The position numbers and the translations under genes are program-made. The notes below the pieces were generated by a model. It made no database searches, was not told the origin of the DNA, and saw only the letters and a list, made by a program, of their open reading frames with translations. DNA of 64,000 nt from JAXDBM01 sp963709485 (GTDB lineage Bacteria; Desulfobacterota; Syntrophia; Syntrophales; Fen-1087). Positions 34,183-43,301 of the stretch are shown here, one piece after another. How positions within the stretch are numbered: the first letter of the stretch is position 1; every line of letters starts with the position of its first letter. The DNA lies in NCBI GenBank assembly GCA_963709485.1, contig CAVPWE010000001.1, positions 62,001 through 126,000 of the forward strand, written 5' to 3'.

Positions 34183-34720
34183 TTGAAGATCAATGTCGCG
34201 AACATCCCTGAAGAGGGCCTGAAGTCTTCAGTTTTCCAAAGAGGGAGACTGGATCGCGGAGGTTTCCCCCGGCCGGGGGAAAGACATCCTCCCCGCGGTC
34301 CGGCCTGCGGGCCGGATCGATGTTTCCGCGACCCTGCGGCGGATCCGGGAAACCGTTTTCTTCGAAGGTCAGATCGACACGACCGTCGAGACGGACTGTT
34401 CCCGCTGCCTGGAGATGGCCCGCCTTCCCGTTCACGCCCGGTTCGGCTATACCCTGGTTCCGGAGCGGGAAGGACATGGCGAGGACGTGGAGCTGAGCGC
34501 GGAAGATCTCGATTTTGTTTATTACCGGGACGACCTGATTGATCCGGAACCCCTGATTTATGAGCAGATCGTCCTGCAGATTCCCATAAAGGCGCTTTGC
34601 AGGGAGGACTGCCGCGGACTCTGTCCGCACTGCGGGATCAATCTGAACCAGGCGGCCTGTCGCTGCCGGGAAGACCACGTGGACAGCAGGCTGGCTGCCT
34701 TGAAAAAGTTGAAATTTTGA
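34183..34720 (+). CDS. yceD: YceD/DUF177-family protein (frameshifted)
   Basis: It would be 178 residues. It opens at TTG 34183 behind GGGGAGG with MKINVANIPEEGLKSS. The C-terminal half has the family Cys pairs: TDCSRCLEMAR and LCREDCRGLCPHCGINLN. One extra base near 34231-34240 (in GTTTTCCAAAGAGGG) splits the frame; removing it yields KEGDWIAEVSPGRG as a bridge. YceD is nearly always next to rpmF and is linked to 23S rRNA biogenesis. The shift lies in a base run and may be an assembly error. Confidence 0.8.
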
Positions 34721-34762
34721 AATAATGAAGACCCATGGATTATTGAGAAGAAAGGTTGACAT

Positions 34763-34948
34763 ATGCCAAACCCCGTAAAAAGACATTCCCGGACAAGGCG
34801 GAACAAGCGGCGCTCCCATGACTTTCTGACGCCCGTTCCGGCTTCGGCATGTCCCCAGTGCGGAGAGCCGAAACTGCCCCATCGCGCCTGCGCCAAGTGC
34901 GGGACGTACAAGGGGCGTGAAATCATCCCCGTCGAAAAAATATCCTGA
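34763..34948 (+). CDS. rpmF: 50S ribosomal protein L32
   Basis: 61 residues, typical L32 length. It opens MPNPVKRHSRTRRNKRRSHD (family: MAVPKRKTSKSRRDKRRAH) and has the four-Cys zinc site CPQCGEP ... CAKCGTYKGRE. It follows yceD and precedes fabD, a conserved neighbourhood. Confidence 0.97.
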   Translation: MPNPVKRHSRTRRNKRRSHDFLTPVPASACPQCGEPKLPHRACAKCGTYKGREIIPVEKIS

Positions 34949-34976
34949 ACCCGGTCGCCATGCTTGAGGGCCCGTC

Positions 34977-35918
34977 ATGGCTAAACTGGCTTATGTCTTT
35001 CCGGGGCAGGGCGTCCAGCATGTGGGGATGGGTCGCGACCTTTACGAAGAATTCGAAACCGTCCGTCAGACTTTCGACGAGGCGAAGCGGATTCTGGGGA
35101 TCGATGTCGCGGCGCTCTGTTTCGACGGCCCCCAGGCGGCGCTCGATCTGACGGTCAATACGCAGGTTGCCGTTCTGACCCTCGATGTCGCCATTTACCG
35201 GCTCGTCAGACAGAACATCGGGATGGATCCGGCTGTGATGGCCGGGCACAGTCTGGGAGAGTACGCCGCGCTTTATGCCGCGGGCGCCGCATCCCTGGCC
35301 GATCTGCTGCCCCTTGTTTTCGCCCGGGCGCAGTATCACCAGCGGGCCGTGGCCCTGGGAGACGGCGCCATGGCCGCCATCATCGGACTTTCAGGAGAGG
35401 TGGTGGAAGACCTCTGCTGCCGGGCGCTTGCTGAAAACGAGGTGGCCGGTCTGGCGATCCGCAATGCGCCGAACCAGGTTGTCGTTTCCGGCCACCGGTC
35501 GGCCGTCGAAAGAATCATGGCGGAATCGGAACGGAAAGGCGCCCTGAAAGCGATGAAGCTGCCCGTCAGCGTCCCCTGTCACTGCCGCCTTCTCGACGAG
35601 GCCGCCCTATGGCTGAGGGCGGACCTGGAGAGGATCGGGTTTGATGCATTTCGGACGCCGGTCATCCCCAATTGCGATCCCGGCGTCTTCTACAGCCTGG
35701 AAAATGTTCGTGACCTGTTGACGCGGCAGGTCACGTCGCCCGTGCAATGGCAGGGGACCGTCGAGAAGATGGGCAAGATGGGCGTGGACACGGTGGTCGA
35801 AATCGGGCCCAGGCGGACATTGCTGGGGCTGATCAAGCGCATCGACCGGAAGATGCGCCTGTTGAATGTCGAGGACAAAGCCTCTCTGAAAAAAACGGTC
35901 GCGTTTCTGAATGCCTGA
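34977..35918 (+). CDS. fabD: Malonyl-CoA:ACP transacylase
   Basis: 313 residues. YVFPGQGVQHVGMG is the N-terminal FabD motif, and GHSLGEYAALYAAGA carries the active-site Ser (residue 92) in GHSLG. A later His for the dyad lies in PVSVPCHCRLL. It moves malonyl groups from CoA to ACP for type II fatty-acid synthesis. It directly follows rpmF; plsX and fabH, which usually lie between them, are absent. Confidence 0.96.
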   Translation: MAKLAYVFPGQGVQHVGMGRDLYEEFETVRQTFDEAKRILGIDVAALCFDGPQAALDLTVNTQVAVLTLDVAIYRLVRQNIGMDPAVMAGHSLGEYAALYAAGAASLADLLPLVFARAQYHQRAVALGDGAMAAIIGLSGEVVEDLCCRALAENEVAGLAIRNAPNQVVVSGHRSAVERIMAESERKGALKAMKLPVSVPCHCRLLDEAALWLRADLERIGFDAFRTPVIPNCDPGVFYSLENVRDLLTRQVTSPVQWQGTVEKMGKMGVDTVVEIGPRRTLLGLIKRIDRKMRLLNVEDKASLKKTVAFLNA

Positions 35919-35995
35919 ATGGAAAGCCGCGGCTGTCGGGAGCGTGACGAGCAAACACAAAGCAGTGATATCGAGTCAAAGGAGGTAATGCTTTC

Positions 35996-36232
35996 ATGAC
36001 GCTTGAAGAAAAGGTCATAACGATTATCATGGAGCAGTTGGATGTAACGAAGGAAGAGTGCAAGCTGGAAGCATCGTTCATTGATGATCTGGGCGCCGAT
36101 TCCCTGGACCTCGTCGAGCTGATCATGGCGATGGAGGAAAACTTCAGCGTGGAAATCGCGGACAATGAGCTGGAGAAGATCCGCACCATTCAGGATGCGA
36201 TCGACTTCCTGAAGAGCAAGGGTGTGCAGTAG
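35996..36232 (+). CDS. acpP: Acyl carrier protein
   Basis: 78 residues, acidic. FIDDLGADSLDLVELIMAME contains the DSL motif, with Ser36 to be modified by phosphopantetheine. The ribosome site is AAAGGAGGT. It sits between fabD and fabF; fabG, usual at this position, is missing. Confidence 0.98.
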   Translation: MTLEEKVITIIMEQLDVTKEECKLEASFIDDLGADSLDLVELIMAMEENFSVEIADNELEKIRTIQDAIDFLKSKGVQ

Positions 36233-36256
36233 GACCAACTGGTTGCAGGGGGGCGC

Positions 36257-37498
36257 TTGAAAAGAAGGGTTGTCGTCACCGGCATCGGCGCGCTGACGCC
36301 GCTGGGAAATTCGGTCGGAGAAACGTGGACGGGCATCTGCAGCGGCAGGTCCGGAATCGGCGGCATCACGCGATTCGACGCCACGGGCTTCAAGACCCGG
36401 ATTGCCGGGGAGCTGAAGAATTTCGATCCGCTGCCCTATCTGAACAAAAAGGAAGTCCGCCGGCTGGATGAGTTTCTCGTCTATGCCATCGCTTCCGCCG
36501 AAATGGCGATGGCCGACGCGGCGCTGGCCATCGATGCGGGCCTTTCCGGGCGCGCGGGCGTCATCATCGGCTCCGCGATCGGCGGACTGGGCACCCTGGA
36601 GAAAACGAAGGTCATCCTGCTTCGGGACGGTCCGGAGCGGGTCTCCCCCTTCGCGATTCCAGCGACGCTGGCCAATCTTGCCCCGGGCCTCGTATCGATC
36701 CGGTTTCAGGCCAGGGGGCCGATCAACTGCGCCGTGACCGCCTGCGCGGCCGGCACGAACGCCATCGGGGACGCCTTTCGCACGATCGCCCACGGCTATG
36801 CCGACGTGATGATCACGGGCGGGGTCGACGCCGCCGTCTGCCCCCTCTGCGTGAGCGGTTTCAACGCCATGCGGGCCCTGTCAACCAGAAACGGCGAGCC
36901 GCAGCGGGCCAGCCGCCCCTTTGACCGGGAACGGGACGGGTTCGTCGTCGGCGAAGGCAGCGGCACGCTCATTCTGGAGGAACTGTCCTTTGCCCTGAAC
37001 CGGGGAGCCAGGATTTACGGGGAGGTTGCCGGTTACGGAGCAACCAGCGACGCCTTTCACATGGCGGCGCCGCCTCCCGGCCACGAAGGCGCCGCCCGGT
37101 GCATGCAGGCCGCCCTTCACGAGGCCGGCATGAATCCTGTCGAGATCGATTACATCAATGCCCACGGGACATCCACCCCCCTGAACGATCAGTATGAAGT
37201 GGAGGCCATCAAGACCGTTTTCGGCGAACACAGCGGAAACCTCGCAGTCAGCTCGACGAAGTCCATGACCGGCCATATGCTGGGGGCGACCGGGGCCGTG
37301 GAGGCGATCTTCTGCCTGAAGGCCATTCAGGAGGGGCTCCTGCCGCCGACCACGAACCTCGAAAATCCCGATCCGGCCTGCGATCTTGATTTTGTTCCCC
37401 ACCATGCCAGAAAAAGGGATATCCGCACGGCCATGTCCAATACTTTCGGCTTCGGCGGCGTCAACGCGACGCTGATCTTCAGAAAATGGAGCGCATGA
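36257..37498 (+). CDS. fabF: Beta-ketoacyl-ACP synthase II
   Basis: 413 residues from TTG 36257 behind a GGGGGG-type site. The catalytic triad is visible: Cys in VTACAAGTNAIGDAF, His in NAHGTSTPLND and His in STKSMTGHMLGATGAVEA. NTFGFGGVNA near the end is the family glycine loop. It extends acyl chains by condensing with malonyl-ACP. It starts 24 bp after acpP and leads into rpiB 3 bp later. Confidence 0.97.
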   Translation: MKRRVVVTGIGALTPLGNSVGETWTGICSGRSGIGGITRFDATGFKTRIAGELKNFDPLPYLNKKEVRRLDEFLVYAIASAEMAMADAALAIDAGLSGRAGVIIGSAIGGLGTLEKTKVILLRDGPERVSPFAIPATLANLAPGLVSIRFQARGPINCAVTACAAGTNAIGDAFRTIAHGYADVMITGGVDAAVCPLCVSGFNAMRALSTRNGEPQRASRPFDRERDGFVVGEGSGTLILEELSFALNRGARIYGEVAGYGATSDAFHMAAPPPGHEGAARCMQAALHEAGMNPVEIDYINAHGTSTPLNDQYEVEAIKTVFGEHSGNLAVSSTKSMTGHMLGATGAVEAIFCLKAIQEGLLPPTTNLENPDPACDLDFVPHHARKRDIRTAMSNTFGFGGVNATLIFRKWSA

Positions 37499-37501
37499 GC
37501 G

Positions 37502-37969
37502 GTGTCCGGCGAGGGAATCATCATCGGCGCGGACCATGCCGGTTTTCACCTCAAGGCGGCGCTCAAGTTTCATTTGACGGGGCTCGGGCTGGCGGTAACG
37601 GATGTCGGCACGCCGGGTTCCGATCCGGTCGATTACCCGTTGTTCGGGGCCGAGGCCGCCGCAAGGGTTTCTTCGGGTGAATTTTCCCGGGGCGTCCTGA
37701 TCTGCGGCTCCGGGATCGGGATGGCCGTCGTGGCCAACAAGTTTCCCGATGTCCGGGCGGCCGTCTGCCTGGACGAGGACACGGCGCGCCTGGGCAGGCG
37801 GCACAACGATATCAATGTTCTCTGCCTGGCCGGAAGGAAGACGGATCCGGCCAGGGCTGTAAAGATCATCGATGTCTGGCTGGGGACGGCCTTCGAGGGC
37901 GGACGCCACCTCCGCCGGATCGAAAGGATCCGGGACATCGAAGCGCGGCGCTGCCGCTCGCAGCGATGA
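37502..37969 (+). CDS. rpiB: Ribose-5-phosphate isomerase B
   Basis: 155 residues from GTG 37502. IIGADHAGFHLKAALK is the N-terminal substrate motif, VLICGSGIGMAVVANKFP the phosphate loop with the RpiB-type Cys, and GRRHNDINVLCLAGRK the conserved middle segment. It interconverts ribose-5-phosphate and ribulose-5-phosphate. The pairing rpiB-glyA is common in Deltaproteobacteria and Firmicutes. Confidence 0.96.
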   Translation: MSGEGIIIGADHAGFHLKAALKFHLTGLGLAVTDVGTPGSDPVDYPLFGAEAAARVSSGEFSRGVLICGSGIGMAVVANKFPDVRAAVCLDEDTARLGRRHNDINVLCLAGRKTDPARAVKIIDVWLGTAFEGGRHLRRIERIRDIEARRCRSQR

Positions 37970-38044
37970 GCTGTCCGGCGCGCCGGACAGGGGGGCGTGC
38001 AGGGGCCCCGGTCATCGATGAATACGCCATAAAGGAGAAAAGCA

Positions 38045-39294
<1,250 letters not shown>

Positions 39295-39298
<4 letters not shown>

Positions 39299-39795
39299 CA
39301 TCGACGGGCGTGACGATGCCTGCGGGCGACGAGAGCGGCATGGACAGGGTGACTGCGGCGCGCCCCGACTGGGACGAATATTTCATGGACATTGCCGCCC
39401 TCGTGGCGAGGCGCTCCACCTGCCTGAGGCGCAGTGTCGGCGCCGTTCTGGTCCGCGACCGCAGGATCCTCGCGACGGGTTACAACGGCGCCCCCTCCGG
39501 GCTTCGGCATTGCTTGGAGGTGGGATGCATGCGGGCGCAGATGAACATCCCCTCTGGAGAGCGTCACGAGCTCTGCCGGGGGCTTCATGCCGAGCAGAAT
39601 GCCATCATTCAGGCGGCGCTTCACGGGGTCAGCGTGAAGGGGTCGAGCCTGTACTGCACCAACCACCCCTGCATCATCTGCGCGAAGATGATCATCAATG
39701 CCGGGATTGTCCGGATTCATTTCCGCGAGGGTTACATGGATCGCCTGGCCGAAGAGATGCTGAAGGATGCGGACATCGGGGTCTCCCAGTTATGA
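39295..39795 (+). CDS. dCMP/cytidine deaminase family protein (ComEB-like)
   Basis: 166 residues; ATG 39295 overlaps the glyA stop. CHAE-type zinc site: GLHAEQNAIIQAA supplies His and catalytic Glu, and YCTNHPCIICAKMIINA supplies the two Cys of PCxxC. RSVGAVLVRDRRILATGYNG is typical of the dCMP-deaminase group, which makes dUMP for thymidylate. The first 25 residues are poorly conserved, so a later start (ATG 39316 or 39340) is possible. It overlaps nrdR by ATGA. Confidence 0.93.
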
Positions 39796-40307
39796 AATGT
39801 CCCTTCTGTGCAAACGGTGAGAACCGGGTGATCGACTCCCGGATCAGCAAGGACGGCAATGCGATCCGCAGGCGAAGGGAGTGCCTGGCCTGCGAGAAGC
39901 GCTTCACCACCTACGAGTTCGTGGAGGAAGTGCTGCCGGTGGTGGTGAAGAAGGACGGGCGCCGGGAAGTTTTCGACCGCAAGAAAATCCTGGCCGGGAT
40001 CAAGAAGGCCTGCGAAAAGCGCCCCATCAGCACGGATGCCATCGAGAACCTGGTGGAAAACATCGAACAGGCCTGCCAGGAATTTCAGGGCAAGGAAATC
40101 CTCTCGTCCATGGTGGGCGAGAAGGTCATGAAGGAGCTGCAGAGCCTGGACGGCGTCGCCTATGTCCGGTTTGCCTCCGTCTACCGGCAGTTCCGCGATG
40201 TCGGCGAGTTTCTGGACGAACTCAAGGATTTCCTGAGCGTGAGCAAGAAGGAAGAGGAGAACGGCCACACCCAGCCAGCCGGCCTGCCGCCATCCAAGCA
40301 GGGATGA
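39792..40307 (+). CDS. nrdR: Transcriptional repressor NrdR
   Basis: 171 residues. The N-terminal zinc ribbon is MKCPFCANGENRVIDSR then RRRRECLACEKRFTTYEFVE, followed by an ATP-cone domain (VVVKKDGRREVFDRKKILAG). NrdR senses ATP/dATP and represses ribonucleotide reductase genes. It overlaps the deaminase stop and is followed 4 bp later by ribE. The C-terminal tail after VSKKEEEN is variable. Confidence 0.97.
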   Translation: MKCPFCANGENRVIDSRISKDGNAIRRRRECLACEKRFTTYEFVEEVLPVVVKKDGRREVFDRKKILAGIKKACEKRPISTDAIENLVENIEQACQEFQGKEILSSMVGEKVMKELQSLDGVAYVRFASVYRQFRDVGEFLDELKDFLSVSKKEEENGHTQPAGLPPSKQG

Positions 40308-40311
40308 GAAG

Positions 40312-40947
40312 ATGTTTACCGGAATCATCGAAGCCATGGGGTCCACAGGGCGCATCACCCGCAAGGGGGCCGATGCGCTGCTCGACATCGAGACGCCGAT
40401 GAACCTTCAGGATGTCCGCATCGGCGACAGCATTGCCGTCAACGGGGCCTGTCTGACCGTGACGGCCAGGGGGGACCGGGGCTTTACGGCGGACGTATCG
40501 GCGGAGACCCTGGAACGGACAAACCTGCGCATGCTGAAGACCGGCGACCGGGTGAACCTGGAAAAAGCCATGCGGCTGAATGACTTTCTCGGCGGGCATC
40601 TCGTCCTCGGCCACGTGGACGGACTGGGAAGGATCCAGGAGATGACCCGGAAGGCGAATTCCCTGATCTTCGGAATCGAAACGGATGAGAAGCTTCTGCG
40701 GTACGTCGTGGAAAAAGGATCGGTTGCGGTCGACGGGATCAGCCTGACCGTAAACCGCTGTGAAAAAAAAAGGTTTTATGTTAATCTGATCCCGCATACG
40801 GCCCGGATGACCACGCTGGGTTTCGTGAAAATCGGGGATTTTGCGAATATCGAAACCGACATCATCGGAAAGTACGTGGAAAGGTTCCTCCAGCCCCGCG
40901 GGGGGATGAACCGGGAATTCCTGGCCGAACACGGGTTCTTAAAGTAA
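40312..40947 (+). CDS. ribE: Riboflavin synthase, alpha chain
   Basis: 211 residues. It begins MFTGIIEAMGSTGRI and has the two related lumazine-binding halves, each with a signature of the NGACLTV / DGISLTVNRC type. It converts two 6,7-dimethyl-8-ribityllumazines to riboflavin. It is the first riboflavin gene of the cluster; ribD, which usually precedes it, is absent. Confidence 0.97.
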   Translation: MFTGIIEAMGSTGRITRKGADALLDIETPMNLQDVRIGDSIAVNGACLTVTARGDRGFTADVSAETLERTNLRMLKTGDRVNLEKAMRLNDFLGGHLVLGHVDGLGRIQEMTRKANSLIFGIETDEKLLRYVVEKGSVAVDGISLTVNRCEKKRFYVNLIPHTARMTTLGFVKIGDFANIETDIIGKYVERFLQPRGGMNREFLAEHGFLK

Positions 40948-40961
40948 AGAAAAGGTGCAAT

Positions 40962-42164
40962 ATGGCTATCAGTTCCATCAAAGAGGCGATCGTCGACATC
41001 AAGAGCGGGAAAATGGTCATTCTCGTCGACGATGAGGACCGGGAAAACGAAGGCGACCTTTGCATGGCGGCGGAATACGTCACGCCCGAGGCCATCAATT
41101 TCATGGCCCGCCACGGGCGGGGGCTGATCTGCCTGAGCCTGAGCGAGGATCATGCCGACAAGCTCCGCCTGTATCCCATGGTGCGGGAAAACCGGTCCCG
41201 GTTCGGTACGGCCTTCACGGTTTCCATCGAGGCCAAGCGGGGCGTCACGACGGGCATATCGGCCGCCGACCGGGCGACAACCATTCTGACCGCCGTCGCC
41301 GACGACGCGAAAGCCGACGATCTGGTCAGCCCGGGACATGTCTTTCCCATCCGGGCCCGGAAGGGGGGCGTCCTGGTGAGAACCGGCCAGACGGAGGGGT
41401 CCGTGGACCTGGCGAGGATGGCCGGCCTGAAGCCCGCCGGCGTCATCTGCGAAGTCATGAAGGACGACGGCACCATGGCCCGCATGCCGGACTTGGAAAT
41501 TTTCGCCAGAGAGCACGGCCTGAAAATCGTCACCATTGCCGACCTGATCGATTTCCGGATGCAGCACGAATCGCTGATCAAGAGGGCGGCCACGGCGAAT
41601 CTGCCGACCCGCTTCGGCGGCGCGTTCAAGATCGTCGTGTACGAAAATGACGTGGACGACATGAAGCACATTGCCCTGCTCAAGGGTGAAATCGGTCCGG
41701 AGGACGAGGTGCTGGTGCGGGTCCATTCGGAATGCGCCACCGGCGACATCTTTGGATCGGAGCGGTGCGACTGCGGCGACCAGCTTCACCGGGCCATGGA
41801 GATGGTCGATGCGGAAGGAAAGGGCGTCATCGTCTACATGCACCAGGAGGGGCGCGGGATCGGGCTGGTGAACAAGATTCGGGCCTATGAGCTTCAGGAG
41901 CGCGGCGTGGACACGGTGGACGCCAATATCGAGCTGGGGTTCAAGGCGGACCTGCGGGATTACGGAATCGGCGCGCAAATCCTGGCGGACCTGGGCGTCC
42001 GGAAGATGCGCCTGATGACCAACAACCCGAAGAAGATCGTGGGCCTCGAGGGATACGGGATCGCGATCACCGAGCGGGTGCCCATCGTCATCCAGCCCAA
42101 TGACACCAACATCCGCTATCTGGAGACCAAGATGAAACGCATGGGCCACATGCTGGACCTGTGA
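40962..42164 (+). CDS. ribBA: Bifunctional DHBP synthase / GTP cyclohydrolase II
   Basis: 400 residues. The N-terminal half is dihydroxybutanone-phosphate synthase (LVDDEDRENEGDLCMAAEYV, RHGRGLICLSL). The C-terminal half, from about residue 205, is GTP cyclohydrolase II with the zinc-binding GSERCDCGDQL and YMHQEGRGIGLVNKI. Together they supply both riboflavin precursors. It lies 14 bp after ribE. Confidence 0.98.
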   Translation: MAISSIKEAIVDIKSGKMVILVDDEDRENEGDLCMAAEYVTPEAINFMARHGRGLICLSLSEDHADKLRLYPMVRENRSRFGTAFTVSIEAKRGVTTGISAADRATTILTAVADDAKADDLVSPGHVFPIRARKGGVLVRTGQTEGSVDLARMAGLKPAGVICEVMKDDGTMARMPDLEIFAREHGLKIVTIADLIDFRMQHESLIKRAATANLPTRFGGAFKIVVYENDVDDMKHIALLKGEIGPEDEVLVRVHSECATGDIFGSERCDCGDQLHRAMEMVDAEGKGVIVYMHQEGRGIGLVNKIRAYELQERGVDTVDANIELGFKADLRDYGIGAQILADLGVRKMRLMTNNPKKIVGLEGYGIAITERVPIVIQPNDTNIRYLETKMKRMGHMLDL

Positions 42165-42284
42165 CGGTTCCATGGGCAGTCGGGTCGGACCGGCGTCCGG
42201 ATCGCCGCCGCAAACAGGATGCCCGGGCAGCGGCGCATTTCACATTCGGGATTTCTCATGCAATCAAGGATCGGGAGACGAATC

Positions 42285-42749
42285 ATGCCAAAACTGACGG
42301 AAGGGAAGCTGGTTGCCAAGGGAATGAAATTCGGCATTGCGGCCAGCCGTTTTAACGATTTCATCTGCGGCCGGCTGATCGAAGGCGCTGTGGATGCCCT
42401 CACCCGGGCCGGCGCCGACGAAAAGGAGATCCACGTTTACAAGGTTCCGGGCGCCTTTGAACTGCCGCTGGCCGCGAAAAAGCTCGCCAAAAGCGGCCGC
42501 TTCGACGCCGTGATCTGCCTGGGGGCCGTGATCCGCGGGGCGACCCCTCATTTCGAATACATCAGCGCGGAAGTATCCAAGGGCATTGCCAGCGTCGGGC
42601 TGGAAACGGAGGTGCCCGTCGCCTTCGGCGTCCTGACAACGGACACCATCGAGCAGGCCATTGAAAGGGCGGGCACGAAGGCCGGGAACAAGGGCTGGGA
42701 TGCGGCCATGTCCGCGATCGAGATGGTCGACCTGCTGAAAAAAATCTGA
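42285..42749 (+). CDS. ribH: 6,7-dimethyl-8-ribityllumazine synthase
   Basis: 154 residues from ATG 42285 behind GGGAGACG. FGIAASRFNDFICGRLIEGA and LGAVIRGATPHFEYISAEVS are the substrate-binding segments; VPVAFGVLTTDTIEQAIERA follows. It makes lumazine for RibE. It precedes nusB by 18 bp, a widespread pairing. Confidence 0.97.
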   Translation: MPKLTEGKLVAKGMKFGIAASRFNDFICGRLIEGAVDALTRAGADEKEIHVYKVPGAFELPLAAKKLAKSGRFDAVICLGAVIRGATPHFEYISAEVSKGIASVGLETEVPVAFGVLTTDTIEQAIERAGTKAGNKGWDAAMSAIEMVDLLKKI

Positions 42750-42767
42750 GAACGGCATAAGGCGCAG

Positions 42768-43298
42768 ATGTACCATCGAAGGAAGGCAAGGGAAATTTCC
42801 TTGCAGGTTCTTTATGAGATCGATGTGTTGAAGATTGATCCCCGGGAGGGAGTTGACCTTTTCTGGGACTCCTTTGCGGCCGCGGAAGAAGCCCTTGAGC
42901 CGTTCTGGAATTACTTTAGCAAGCCGAGGGATGCAAAAAAGCAGGTCGCAAAGATCTTCGGAGCGCCCCCGGACGCCCGGCCCTTTTCGACCCTTCTGAT
43001 TGAAGGAACGTGGCAGCACAGGCGGGAGATCGACAAACTCATCAGCGACTGCTCCGAGCATTGGTCCCTCTCGCGCATGTCCAAGGTGGATCGCAGCATC
43101 CTCCGGATGGCCGTTTATGAGCTGCTGTACTGTGATGATATCCCCCCCAAGGTGACGCTGAACGAGGCGATCGATCTCGGCAAGGCGTATGGTTCCGAAA
43201 ATTCGGGTTCGTTTATCAACGGCATTCTGGATGCGCTCTATGTGAAACTGCATGGGAAGCAGATCGAGAGCCACGGCAGTGAAAGGGAGGACGGATAA
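42768..43298 (+). CDS. nusB: Transcription antitermination factor NusB
   Basis: 176 residues. RRKAREISLQVLYEIDV opens the helical fold, and VDRSILRMAVYELLYCDDIP with VTLNEAIDLGKAYGSENSGS is the conserved C-terminal half. NusB joins NusE on boxA RNA during rRNA transcription. A central insertion (about residues 28-70) makes it longer than the E. coli protein (139 residues). Confidence 0.95.
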   Translation: MYHRRKAREISLQVLYEIDVLKIDPREGVDLFWDSFAAAEEALEPFWNYFSKPRDAKKQVAKIFGAPPDARPFSTLLIEGTWQHRREIDKLISDCSEHWSLSRMSKVDRSILRMAVYELLYCDDIPPKVTLNEAIDLGKAYGSENSGSFINGILDALYVKLHGKQIESHGSEREDG

Positions 43299-43301
43299 CC
43301 G

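Noticed and set aside
40300..40312. FMN riboswitch before the riboflavin genes
   Set aside because: Only 4 bp separate nrdR and ribE, leaving no room for the aptamer.
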